Source: Myxococcales bacterium (GTDB lineage: Bacteria; Myxococcota_A; Bradymonadia; Bradymonadales; Bradymonadaceae). From it: 11,143 bases of DNA. The first letter of the stretch is position 1, and each line of letters opens with the position of its first letter. The notes beneath the pieces were generated by a model. The model worked only from the letters and a program-made list of their open reading frames with translations, was not told the DNA's origin and searched no databases. The position numbers and the translations under genes are program-made. Where the stretch lies: positions 1 to 11,143 of the forward strand of contig SKMT01000130.1 of assembly GCA_007120915.1 (NCBI GenBank), read 5' to 3'. Shown here piece after piece: positions 1 to 7,058 of the stretch.

Positions 1-1
1 C

Positions 2-3000
2 CAGACGCTGCGGTCGGGCCCGGCAGTCTCCTCGATGCAACTTCGAGGGGTTCGCGCCCACCTCCACCGCCACGGTGACGACACCACCGACATCGACGAC
101 ATCCGCGCCAACCTGGCGGCTGACATCCCGGAAGATGAACTCGACGACGACCCCGCCGACGATCTGTTCGAGCGCATCGACGGATTCGCCACCCGCCTGC
201 TGCAGCGATTCGGGGACCGCTATCCCGATGTGACCGTCGCCGACGCCGAACTGAAACTGACCGGCGACGAAGGAGCGTCACAATGGCCAGCGAGCCTGGT
301 GAGCACCGAAGAGTTCACCCTCGACGGCGATGAATCCAGCGCCCCATTCACCACCAGCATCGCCTTCAACTCCCCGGAGCATCCCAACCTTTCCGTGCCG
401 GAAACCGCCGACGTCTCGGGGACGATGCGCCGGCCCATCGAGGAGTCGACGCTTCTCGTCGACTTCAAACCACAGCTTCGGGTGGCGAACCTGGAGGCAT
501 TCCCCTTCGCCGAGTTCGCGCTGTCCAGCGTCGAAATCACCGAGGACTATGGCATCGAACTAACAGATCCGACGGTGGACTCCAGGCTTCAGGACACGGC
601 CTACCAGCTTGCGTCAGCTCAGCGGTTGCATATCCAGTTTGACGGATGGCCCCGGTCGCCCACGGATGTGGCACTGGACCAGTTGGAAGTCGACGCGCCC
701 CGGGTGTTCATCGAATACGACGAAAACGGCGGGTCCAACCTCTCCGATCTGTACGCCGTGGCCCGTCAGCCTTCGGCGCGCCAGGTCACCACCACAGCCC
801 GCACCATCGGCGACAGCCTGGCCGCCGCCGCACAAAAGACCGACGACAACCCGTCGGACGACGAGCCAACGGACCAGCTCGAAGCTGCCGACGCCGTCGA
901 CCAGGGCATCGCTGACCTCATCGGTGAGCTGCCCATCCGCGACTGGCTGGCGAAGTATGTTCCTCAGCGCACCGAAATTCACGATCTGCGCCTGGTCGTC
1001 GACGATGCCCGAGAACACGATCAGTTAACCAACCCGGCCGACTACTTCGAGATCACCAGCGACGTGCTCAAAGTCGAGCACAGCCCCCTTCAGGGGCTTC
1101 TGGAAGGTGACATCGAGCTTGAAACCACCACCGCCGACCACACCGGCAGCGCCGACCTTCAGTTCCACCTGCCCTATCGCACCGACCGCTGGAACGCCTC
1201 GGTGCGGGTGGACCGGCTGGAGCTGGCACATTTTGCGCAGCTTGGAGGCCCCGCCGTCGCCCGGCATCTCCACGGCGGAGAGATTTCGGCGGTACTGGAC
1301 GTCGATCATGGCAACGAAGACGACAGCTCCAGAACCCGTTTTGACGGACGCTTCGGCGCCACAGACATGCGCGCCCATCACGAAGCGGTCGCCGATGATC
1401 CCATCGAGGTCGATTCCACCAGTTTGAGACTCGACGGCTTCTACGACGCGTCGATGCCACTGCCCGAGGCCGAACTGATCGATGTGAGCGACGACGACGG
1501 CGACGACGCTGACCAGGAGGACGACGAACCCCCCCCGCCAGACACCGGCGGATTCGTCATCGAAGAGGCCACCGCCCGGCTCGGCGACGTCGAAGCCGAC
1601 CTGGCGATGGGCGCCTACGGGCTCGACGGGCTGCGCCTTCCCAATCGGCTCACCTTTGATGTCGGCCTCGCCCAGACGAGCCTCCAGGAGATTGTCGACT
1701 CCATCCCCGCCGCAATCCGCGGGCCCCTCGACGGCATTCGGCTTGCCGGAAGTCTGGGGTGGAACTTCCAGTTGGAGGTGCCGCTTTACGAAGCCAGCGA
1801 AATGCGCTGGGACGCCCTCGTCGATCTGTCACCGGACTTCGAGGTGCTGGAGATCCCGGGGGAGGTCGACGTGTTTGCGCTCCAAGGCGAGATTGAGCAC
1901 ACCATGGCAGACGAGTGGGAACAGCAGATCCACTACCAGGACCGAAACGTCTCCTTCGAGCGCACCGTCACCATCCCCGAGGCCCGACCCACTCCTGCAC
2001 AGTGGTTGCTCGACAACACCAGCCTCGACCTGGGTCAGATCAACCGGATCCGCCGCCAGCGCCAGTGGCCCGAGATCCCGGAGTGGAACCCGTCGATGGA
2101 CATCAGCGCCGAAGAAATGCACACCAAACACTACTGGCTCTCCGAAGTGGCCAACGCCCAGGCCGCCGACACCCCCTGGGACGATGATGAGCCCGAAGAG
2201 GACAGCGGTGGGATCAACTTCCTGTCCGATCTGTCGCTGGACAGGGCCGAAGACGACGATGACGCGTTGATCTACGAAGAGCCAGATCCGCCCGAATTTG
2301 ACCAGACGAACATCGAAATCGACCCCGACCGCTACGGCGAGTACGTCTACGTGCCTCTCCACCACATCTCCCCGTACATGGTCAGGGCAATCAAGACGAC
2401 GGAAGACAACTCCTTTTTCACCCACTCCGGGTTCAACTTTTTGGCGATTCGCCAGTCCGTCGAACAGAACATCAACGCCGGGCGCTACGTACGGGGGGCG
2501 AGCACCATCTCCATGCAGCTTGCCAAGAATCTGTTTCTGGAGCTGGACCGGGTGCTGTCGCGCAAACTCCAGGAGATCGCCCTGGTGTGGCTGATGGAAA
2601 ACGTCGCCGACGTGCCCAAGTCCCGGATGATGGAGCTGTATCTGAACATCATCGAGTTCGGCCCCGGTATCTTCGGGATCAACGAAGCGGCGATGCACTA
2701 CTTCGGCAAGCGGCCCGACCAACTGAACGTGGGTGAAGTCGCCTGGCTGGTCAGCATCGTTCCCAATCCCAAGCGCTACCACAAATACTACGAGCGCGGA
2801 GAGATTACGCCGGCCTGGTTCAACCGGATGCGCCGCTATATTCGCGCGATGGAAGCGCGAGATCGGATCTCGGAACGCGAGAAACGAGAGGCGATGGAAG
2901 CGCCCCCCGAGTTTTACATCCCCGAAGACGGTGATCCTCTTCTGCGAGATGACGTCGCGCCGGTACAGCCCGACGAGCTGATCGATGACGACGAAGTCGA

Positions 3001-3037
3001 CGAAGAGGACGAAGCCCTGGAGCTGCCGGAGCTGTAG
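2..3037 (+). CDS. AsmA-like / GT51 peptidoglycan glycosyltransferase fusion protein (5' end outside window)
   Basis: This protein probably polymerises glycan strands from lipid II at the periplasmic face of the inner membrane. Residues are numbered from the first in-window Met (position 35). That Met is probably internal, because the frame stays open to the left edge and no signal or membrane segment is visible. Residues 1 to about 750 look like AsmA/TamB-type beta-rich sequence, with repeated patterns such as LRGVRAHL and VDAPRVFIEY followed by GGSNLSDLY, broken by acidic linkers near 475-495 and 720-765. A complete GT51 domain follows at about 775-935. Its motif 1 is TEDNSFFTHSG with catalytic-type E790, motif 2 is GASTISMQLAKN (821-832), motif 3 is RKLQE with second E847, and motif 4 is KSRMMELYLNIIEFG (862-876). 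No transpeptidase domain follows, so it is MtgA-like in activity, and it ends in a highly acidic tail. The GT51 call is firm. The AsmA call rests on pattern only. Confidence 0.88.
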   Translation, partial: QTLRSGPAVSSMQLRGVRAHLHRHGDDTTDIDDIRANLAADIPEDELDDDPADDLFERIDGFATRLLQRFGDRYPDVTVADAELKLTGDEGASQWPASLVSTEEFTLDGDESSAPFTTSIAFNSPEHPNLSVPETADVSGTMRRPIEESTLLVDFKPQLRVANLEAFPFAEFALSSVEITEDYGIELTDPTVDSRLQDTAYQLASAQRLHIQFDGWPRSPTDVALDQLEVDAPRVFIEYDENGGSNLSDLYAVARQPSARQVTTTARTIGDSLAAAAQKTDDNPSDDEPTDQLEAADAVDQGIADLIGELPIRDWLAKYVPQRTEIHDLRLVVDDAREHDQLTNPADYFEITSDVLKVEHSPLQGLLEGDIELETTTADHTGSADLQFHLPYRTDRWNASVRVDRLELAHFAQLGGPAVARHLHGGEISAVLDVDHGNEDDSSRTRFDGRFGATDMRAHHEAVADDPIEVDSTSLRLDGFYDASMPLPEAELIDVSDDDGDDADQEDDEPPPPDTGGFVIEEATARLGDVEADLAMGAYGLDGLRLPNRLTFDVGLAQTSLQEIVDSIPAAIRGPLDGIRLAGSLGWNFQLEVPLYEASEMRWDALVDLSPDFEVLEIPGEVDVFALQGEIEHTMADEWEQQIHYQDRNVSFERTVTIPEARPTPAQWLLDNTSLDLGQINRIRRQRQWPEIPEWNPSMDISAEEMHTKHYWLSEVANAQAADTPWDDDEPEEDSGGINFLSDLSLDRAEDDDDALIYEEPDPPEFDQTNIEIDPDRYGEYVYVPLHHISPYMVRAIKTTEDNSFFTHSGFNFLAIRQSVEQNINAGRYVRGASTISMQLAKNLFLELDRVLSRKLQEIALVWLMENVADVPKSRMMELYLNIIEFGPGIFGINEAAMHYFGKRPDQLNVGEVAWLVSIVPNPKRYHKYYERGEITPAWFNRMRRYIRAMEARDRISEREKREAMEAPPEFYIPEDGDPLLRDDVAPVQPDELIDDDEVDEEDEALELPEL
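1529..1536 (+). repeat. C8 mononucleotide tract inside the glycosyltransferase gene
   Basis: Eight consecutive C residues encode part of a four-proline stretch in the linker EDDEPPPPDTGG of the AsmA-like region. The tract lies upstream of the GT51 domain, so a one-base slip would remove the catalytic domain from the product. A tract of this length in a high-GC genome can occur by chance. Slippage is an inference and is not shown by the sequence. Confidence 0.6.
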
Positions 3038-3127
3038 ACACCGGCGCGGAATAGCACCTGCATCCCATCGGCTTTACCCATACTGGACCTGGTTGATGTT
3101 CTCTCCGGTGCCGAATGCCTATCGCCT

Positions 3128-5047
3128 ATGGAACCCGACGCACCACTTCAGCACAAGCTCGAGGCCATCAACCGGCAGGTCTGTCGGTTGCAACGACGGC
3201 TGCGCATCCAGCGCGCCACCGGTGGACTCGTCGAGGGTGGATGCCTGGGGCTGATGGTGGTGGCGGTGGGGCTGACCGCTATTCGCACCGGCTATTTCGA
3301 TGGAACCCTGGGGGTTTGGCTCGCTGCCGCCTCTCTGATCGCCGCCATCGCCGCCGTCGTTCGCGGCTTCCGCGCTGTCGATCCCGTCGAGGCTGCCCGA
3401 CAGTACGACACCAGCCACGGGCTGCATGACCGGCTCTCTTCGGCGATGTACTTCACAACCCGTGGCCCCGACACCGGGCTCGACGATCCCTTCGTGCGCG
3501 CCCAGAGCGCCGACGCCGCAGACTTTGTCGACGAGCTGGAGCTAAGCCGCGCCGCGCCCTGGCGCGCTCCCGCCGACGCAACCCTGTTTGCCATCGCCAC
3601 CGCCGCGGTGGCGCTGCTGGCGGTGGTGCCGATGCCACAGCACGACCAACCACTCCAGGAGTCCTTCGCCGTCGAACATCCACCGGCGGTCAACGACGCC
3701 ACCATCGCCTACGAACGCCATCGGCTCGAACAGTTGCGCGACCGTACCGATGACGACGACAGCGCCCAGTTGCTCGACGACATCGAGGCGCTGCTCGACG
3801 CCGCAGAGCAACGGGAAATTTCACCACAACAGTTCGTCGAGCGCCTCGACCAGTTGCGGGAGGCCAGCGAGCGCGACGGCTACATCGACGACCTCGCCGA
3901 CGCCCTCGCCGACGCCGCCGGCCAGTCCGCGGCCAATGTGCCGGACACCCCGGGGGAGTTCGACGACTTCGACACAGCGCGCGCTGCGCTTGAAGAAGGC
4001 GACTTCTCCCGCGCCGCCGATCACCTGGAACGTCTGGCCGACCAGCTCGACGAACAACCGCCCTCCGAGGAGGCGACACAACAGTTGGCCGACGCGCTCG
4101 ATGATCTGGGCGACCGGATCGACCAGCAGCGCGGCGCCGCCGACGAAGACCATCAAGAAACGACCGACGGCGATGATGAAGATCTGCTCGACGACGACAC
4201 CGAACCAACATCGGGCGAACAGACCGGCGACCAGGATGCCCCCTCCCCACAGGACCGCACCCTCGAACAGTTGAGCCGCCAATTCAGCGACGCCGCTGAC
4301 GACCTTCGCGACGATTCCCCGGAGCAACCACCTCCGCCTCAGGAAGAACAGCCCGGCCAGTCTGACCAGGACGACTCACAACAGCCTCAGCAGCCGCCGC
4401 CTGGCGCCGATGACGACCACAGCGACCAACAACAGCAGCCACCGCCCCACCCTCTTGGGCAACAACAAGACGACGGGCCGGACTACCGCGACAACACCTC
4501 CCAACGGTTGAGCGACGCTGCCGATCAACTGCGTGAAACCGAAGAGCAGCAACGCCAGCAACAACAACAGCAACAGGCCCGCGAACAACTCGAACGGATG
4601 CGCCAGTCCGCCGCCCGCGGCGGTGATGAAGACCCTCAGCGCCGCGAGAAGATGGAGGACTACCTGGACCGCGCCGGCGGCCAGCAGGACCAGCAACACG
4701 CCGACGGCGACCCCTCCGGTGAACCGACCGAGCAGGCCGATGACGATCTGCTCGACGACAGCGACGGTGACGGCGAAGCATCCGGCGCCGACGGCGACCA
4801 GCCCGGCGAACAGGCCGACTTCGACTACGAAGACCACCGCCTCGAAGGAATCGACACCGGCGAGGGCCGAAGCTACTCCGAGATCATCCAGGGCGCCGCC
4901 GAAGAGGGCTTTGCCACCACGGACTACGAAGATGTGTACGTGGAGTACGAAGACTTCGCCGAAGAAGTCATCGAACGCGAACAGATCCCCGACGGCTACC
5001 GCTACCACATCGAGCGCTACTTTGAGCTAATACAACCGCAGCGATAG
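3128..5047 (+). CDS. DUF4175-like membrane protein with acidic, glutamine-rich middle region
   Basis: This 639-residue protein has two hydrophobic segments at about 31-54 and 61-79, a short segment with HGLHDRLSSAMYF (97-109), then a third hydrophobic segment at about 150-169. This arrangement, including the pattern of a DxxxGLxxRLxxA motif between membrane segments, resembles DUF4175-type proteins found next to MoxR/VWA genes. From about 180 to 340 it is helical and acidic and probably coiled-coil. From about 340 to 560 it is low-complexity Asp/Glu/Gln/Pro sequence with a run of seven Gln at 477-483. The last 20 residues, IPDGYRYHIERYFELIQPQR, look conserved rather than low-complexity. It lies 95 bases upstream of moxR on the same strand, so it is probably the first gene of the operon. 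Its biochemical role is unknown; a scaffold or regulator for the VWA proteins is only a guess. The ATG at 3128 has no in-frame ATG or GTG alternative nearby and no visible Shine-Dalgarno. Confidence 0.8.
   Translation: MEPDAPLQHKLEAINRQVCRLQRRLRIQRATGGLVEGGCLGLMVVAVGLTAIRTGYFDGTLGVWLAAASLIAAIAAVVRGFRAVDPVEAARQYDTSHGLHDRLSSAMYFTTRGPDTGLDDPFVRAQSADAADFVDELELSRAAPWRAPADATLFAIATAAVALLAVVPMPQHDQPLQESFAVEHPPAVNDATIAYERHRLEQLRDRTDDDDSAQLLDDIEALLDAAEQREISPQQFVERLDQLREASERDGYIDDLADALADAAGQSAANVPDTPGEFDDFDTARAALEEGDFSRAADHLERLADQLDEQPPSEEATQQLADALDDLGDRIDQQRGAADEDHQETTDGDDEDLLDDDTEPTSGEQTGDQDAPSPQDRTLEQLSRQFSDAADDLRDDSPEQPPPPQEEQPGQSDQDDSQQPQQPPPGADDDHSDQQQQPPPHPLGQQQDDGPDYRDNTSQRLSDAADQLRETEEQQRQQQQQQQAREQLERMRQSAARGGDEDPQRREKMEDYLDRAGGQQDQQHADGDPSGEPTEQADDDLLDDSDGDGEASGADGDQPGEQADFDYEDHRLEGIDTGEGRSYSEIIQGAAEEGFATTDYEDVYVEYEDFAEEVIEREQIPDGYRYHIERYFELIQPQR
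4556..4576 (+). repeat. Glutamine codon run (seven CAA/CAG codons)
   Basis: Seven Gln codons in a row encode residues 477-483 of the DUF4175-like protein, inside a wider Gln/Pro-rich stretch covering roughly 4370-4580. CAA and CAG are mixed, so the DNA is not a perfect triplet repeat. This argues for selection on the amino-acid composition rather than recent slippage. Confidence 0.75.
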
Positions 5048-5052
5048 CCCGC

Positions 5053-5071
5053 CTTCCCACTGAGGGGGAAG
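5053..5071 (+). terminator. Short GC-rich hairpin after the DUF4175-like gene (weak terminator or processing stem)
   Basis: CTTCCC (5053-5058) can pair with GGGAAG (5066-5071) around a seven-base loop, starting six bases after the TAG stop. No T tract follows, so it does not meet the usual criteria for intrinsic termination. It could attenuate transcription, protect an mRNA end, or be chance. Confidence 0.25.
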
Positions 5072-5095
5072 TGGCCGAACGAATGTGAGGTCGAT

Positions 5096-5110
5096 GGGGG
5101 GGTTGGGGGG
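5096..5110 (+). repeat. G7-TT-G6 tract in the leader of the moxR-family gene
   Basis: A run of seven G, two T and six G lies 33 to 47 bases before the MoxR ATG. A further G5 run sits at 5064-5068. It is the most extreme base bias in the window and is non-coding. It is too far from the start codon to act as a normal Shine-Dalgarno. Possible roles are a G-quadruplex or a slippage-prone tract; neither is demonstrated. Confidence 0.6.
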
Positions 5111-5142
5111 ATTAACAGAAGCCAAACAGACTGGAATCACCG

Positions 5143-6144
5143 ATGACCACCGAAGAGTCCGTCGAACAACAGGTCGAACACTTCCAGCGAGACGCCTCGT
5201 CGATCCGCGAGGAGATCGCCAAGATGATCGTCGGGCACCGCCAGGTGATCGACGGCGTGATCACCAGCCTTCTCGCCGACGGTCACGTGCTTCTGGAAGG
5301 GGTGCCGGGGCTGGGCAAGACGATGCTGGTGCGCACCCTGTCGAGAGCGCTGAATCTTAACTTTTCGCGCATCCAGTTTACCCCGGACCTGATGCCCTCG
5401 GACATCCTGGGCGCCACGGTGATCAGCGAAGACGAAGGGGGAGCGAAGCACTTCCGGTTCGAAAAGGGGCCGATCTTCGCGCACGTGGTGCTCGCCGATG
5501 AGATCAACCGCGCCACTCCCAAGACCCAGTCGGCGATGCTGGAGGCGATGCAGGAACAGAGCGTGACCATCGGCAACGACACCCACCGATTGGAGTCGCC
5601 CTTTTTCGTGCTCGCCACGCAGAACCCGCTGGAGATGGAGGGGACCTATCCGTTGCCGGAGGCGCAACTGGACCGGTTTCTATTTAAACTCAACGTTGAG
5701 TTTCCCGACCTCGACGAGCTACACGACATCATGGACCGCACCACCGGCGGGTCCGCCCCGGACGTGCAGCCCGTGGCCGAACGAGACCGGATTCTGCAGA
5801 TGCGCCGGCTCGTCAGCGAAGTTCCGGTCGCCCGGCACGTGCAGGACTACGCGCTGCGACTACTGAAGGCGACTCACCCCGACGCCGACCAGGCCCCCGA
5901 GAAAACGCGCCGCTTCGCACGGGTCGGCTCCTCGCCGCGGGGCGCCCAGGCGATGTTGACCGCCGGGCGGGTGCGGGCGCTGATGGATGGTCGGTTCAAC
6001 GTCTCCTGCGACGACATTCGCCAGGTCGCCCCTCAGGCGCTTCGCCATCGCATCATCCTGAATTTCGAGGGTGAAGCCGAGGGCGTTACCACCGACGATC
6101 TGCTCGATGAGATTCTGGAACATGTCCCCGAGACTCGGCGATGA
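5143..6144 (+). CDS. MoxR-family AAA+ ATPase
   Basis: This 333-residue cytoplasmic ATPase is of normal length for the MoxR family, whose members are thought to remodel or assemble VWA-domain partner proteins. Walker A is GVPGLGKT (53-60). The family segment FTPDLMPSD is at 79-87, Walker B is VVLADEIN (115-122), and the sensor-1 region is LATQNPLEMEGTYPLPEAQL (157-176). An arginine-containing SSPRGAQ motif lies near residue 265 (sensor 2 region). All key ATPase residues appear intact. The ATG at 5143 fits the family N-terminus; the only Shine-Dalgarno-like match is a weak GGA at 5133-5135. Its stop overlaps the DUF58 start in ATGA, implying translational coupling. The partners are probably the VWA proteins encoded immediately downstream. 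The specific cellular substrate cannot be read from the sequence. Confidence 0.97.
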   Translation: MTTEESVEQQVEHFQRDASSIREEIAKMIVGHRQVIDGVITSLLADGHVLLEGVPGLGKTMLVRTLSRALNLNFSRIQFTPDLMPSDILGATVISEDEGGAKHFRFEKGPIFAHVVLADEINRATPKTQSAMLEAMQEQSVTIGNDTHRLESPFFVLATQNPLEMEGTYPLPEAQLDRFLFKLNVEFPDLDELHDIMDRTTGGSAPDVQPVAERDRILQMRRLVSEVPVARHVQDYALRLLKATHPDADQAPEKTRRFARVGSSPRGAQAMLTAGRVRALMDGRFNVSCDDIRQVAPQALRHRIILNFEGEAEGVTTDDLLDEILEHVPETRR

Positions 6145-7040
6145 GTGACCCCTCCGAACAGTCCAGCGAGCCCTTCGGCGAGGAGTTTCTCCAACGACTC
6201 GAATACCTGCGCATGGTCGCCCAGAAGATGGCCGCCGGACAGTTTCGCGCCCGACGCCGCACCGAGACCGTCGGCAGTGGAATCGACTTCGCGGACCACC
6301 GCAGCTACAACCCCGGCGACGCCGTCAAGAACATCGACTGGAGGGTCTACCGCAGAAGCGAAAAGCTCTTCGTCAAGCAGTACGAGGAGCAACAAGACCT
6401 GCACGTCTACTTTCTGGTCGACACCTCCCGGTCGATGCATCTTGGCGACGCAGCAAAGTGGCACCTGGCCCGCGACACCGCCGCCGCCCTCGCCTACATC
6501 GCGCTGAGCAATCTGGACCGGGTCAGCATTGTGCCGTTCTCGTCGGCGGTCACCGGCCGGCTGGCGCCGACGCGGGGACGCTCCCAGATTTTCAAAATTT
6601 TCGACTTCCTGGGCGGCATCGAACCCGGCGGCGAAACATCGACGGCCGACGCCTTTGGCACCTTCGTGCGCGAAAACAAGCGCCCCGGGCTCGCCGTGGT
6701 CATCTCCGACTTCTACGACCCCGAAGGCTTCGAAAAGGGGCTGGACGTGCTTCGCTACCATCGGTTCGAGCCGATGGTCATACAGCTTTTCGACCGCCGC
6801 GAATTTTCTGTCTCCATCACCGGCGACGTTCAACTCGTGGACTGCGAAACCGGATCGGCCCGCCGGATGGTTTCCACCCCGTCGGTCGGCGCCGAGCTCA
6901 AGGCGGCGTTCGAACAGTTCTCCGAAAACCTCGAAAACTACTGCACCAGACACCAGATGCTCTACTTCCAGGCCCCCGTCCAACAGTCCTTCGAAGATCT
7001 CGTACTCGACGTCTTCCGCGCCGGCGGCTTCCTCGACTAA
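6141..7040 (+). CDS. DUF58 family protein with VWA-like domain
   Basis: This is a 299-residue soluble protein. The DUF58 signature is GSGIDFADHRSYNPGD (45-60) followed by KNIDWRVYRRSE (63-74). It leads into a VWA-type fold with the metal-site motif DTSRS (94-98), a candidate Thr in GGETSTADAF (T166 or T168), and the third-loop Asp in VVISDF (D190). The metal-binding site therefore looks intact. No membrane segment is visible, whereas many DUF58 proteins have N-terminal ones; this resembles the short soluble DUF58 proteins of Bat-type clusters. It overlaps the moxR stop by four bases and is followed 18 bases later by the BatA-like gene. By family context it probably acts as the cytoplasmic partner linking the MoxR ATPase to the membrane VWA proteins, but that is inferred. 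Confidence 0.95.
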   Translation: MSDPSEQSSEPFGEEFLQRLEYLRMVAQKMAAGQFRARRRTETVGSGIDFADHRSYNPGDAVKNIDWRVYRRSEKLFVKQYEEQQDLHVYFLVDTSRSMHLGDAAKWHLARDTAAALAYIALSNLDRVSIVPFSSAVTGRLAPTRGRSQIFKIFDFLGGIEPGGETSTADAFGTFVRENKRPGLAVVISDFYDPEGFEKGLDVLRYHRFEPMVIQLFDRREFSVSITGDVQLVDCETGSARRMVSTPSVGAELKAAFEQFSENLENYCTRHQMLYFQAPVQQSFEDLVLDVFRAGGFLD

Positions 7041-7058
7041 CGACTACCCAACACCCCT

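Noticed and set aside
35..37. ATG at 35 as the true start of the glycosyltransferase gene
   Set aside because: The same frame is open to the window edge, the sequence immediately before it fits the AsmA-like pattern, no Shine-Dalgarno precedes it, and a membrane anchor expected for a GT51 protein is missing.
1829..2782. A 317-codon minus-strand open frame opposite the GT51 domain
   Set aside because: The + strand carries all GT51 motifs in this stretch. The antisense product is a low-information shadow.
3038..3127. Possible promoter (TTGATG near 3093 and TATCGC near 3120) and similar CCGG-rich segments near 3042 and 3105
   Set aside because: The spacing of about 21 bases is too long for a standard sigma-70 promoter, and the two CCGG-rich segments match imperfectly. 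Nothing in this 90-base gap is strong enough to call.
6033..6983. A 316-codon minus-strand open frame opposite the DUF58 gene
   Set aside because: DUF58 and VWA motifs on the + strand explain the region; the reverse translation has no family features.
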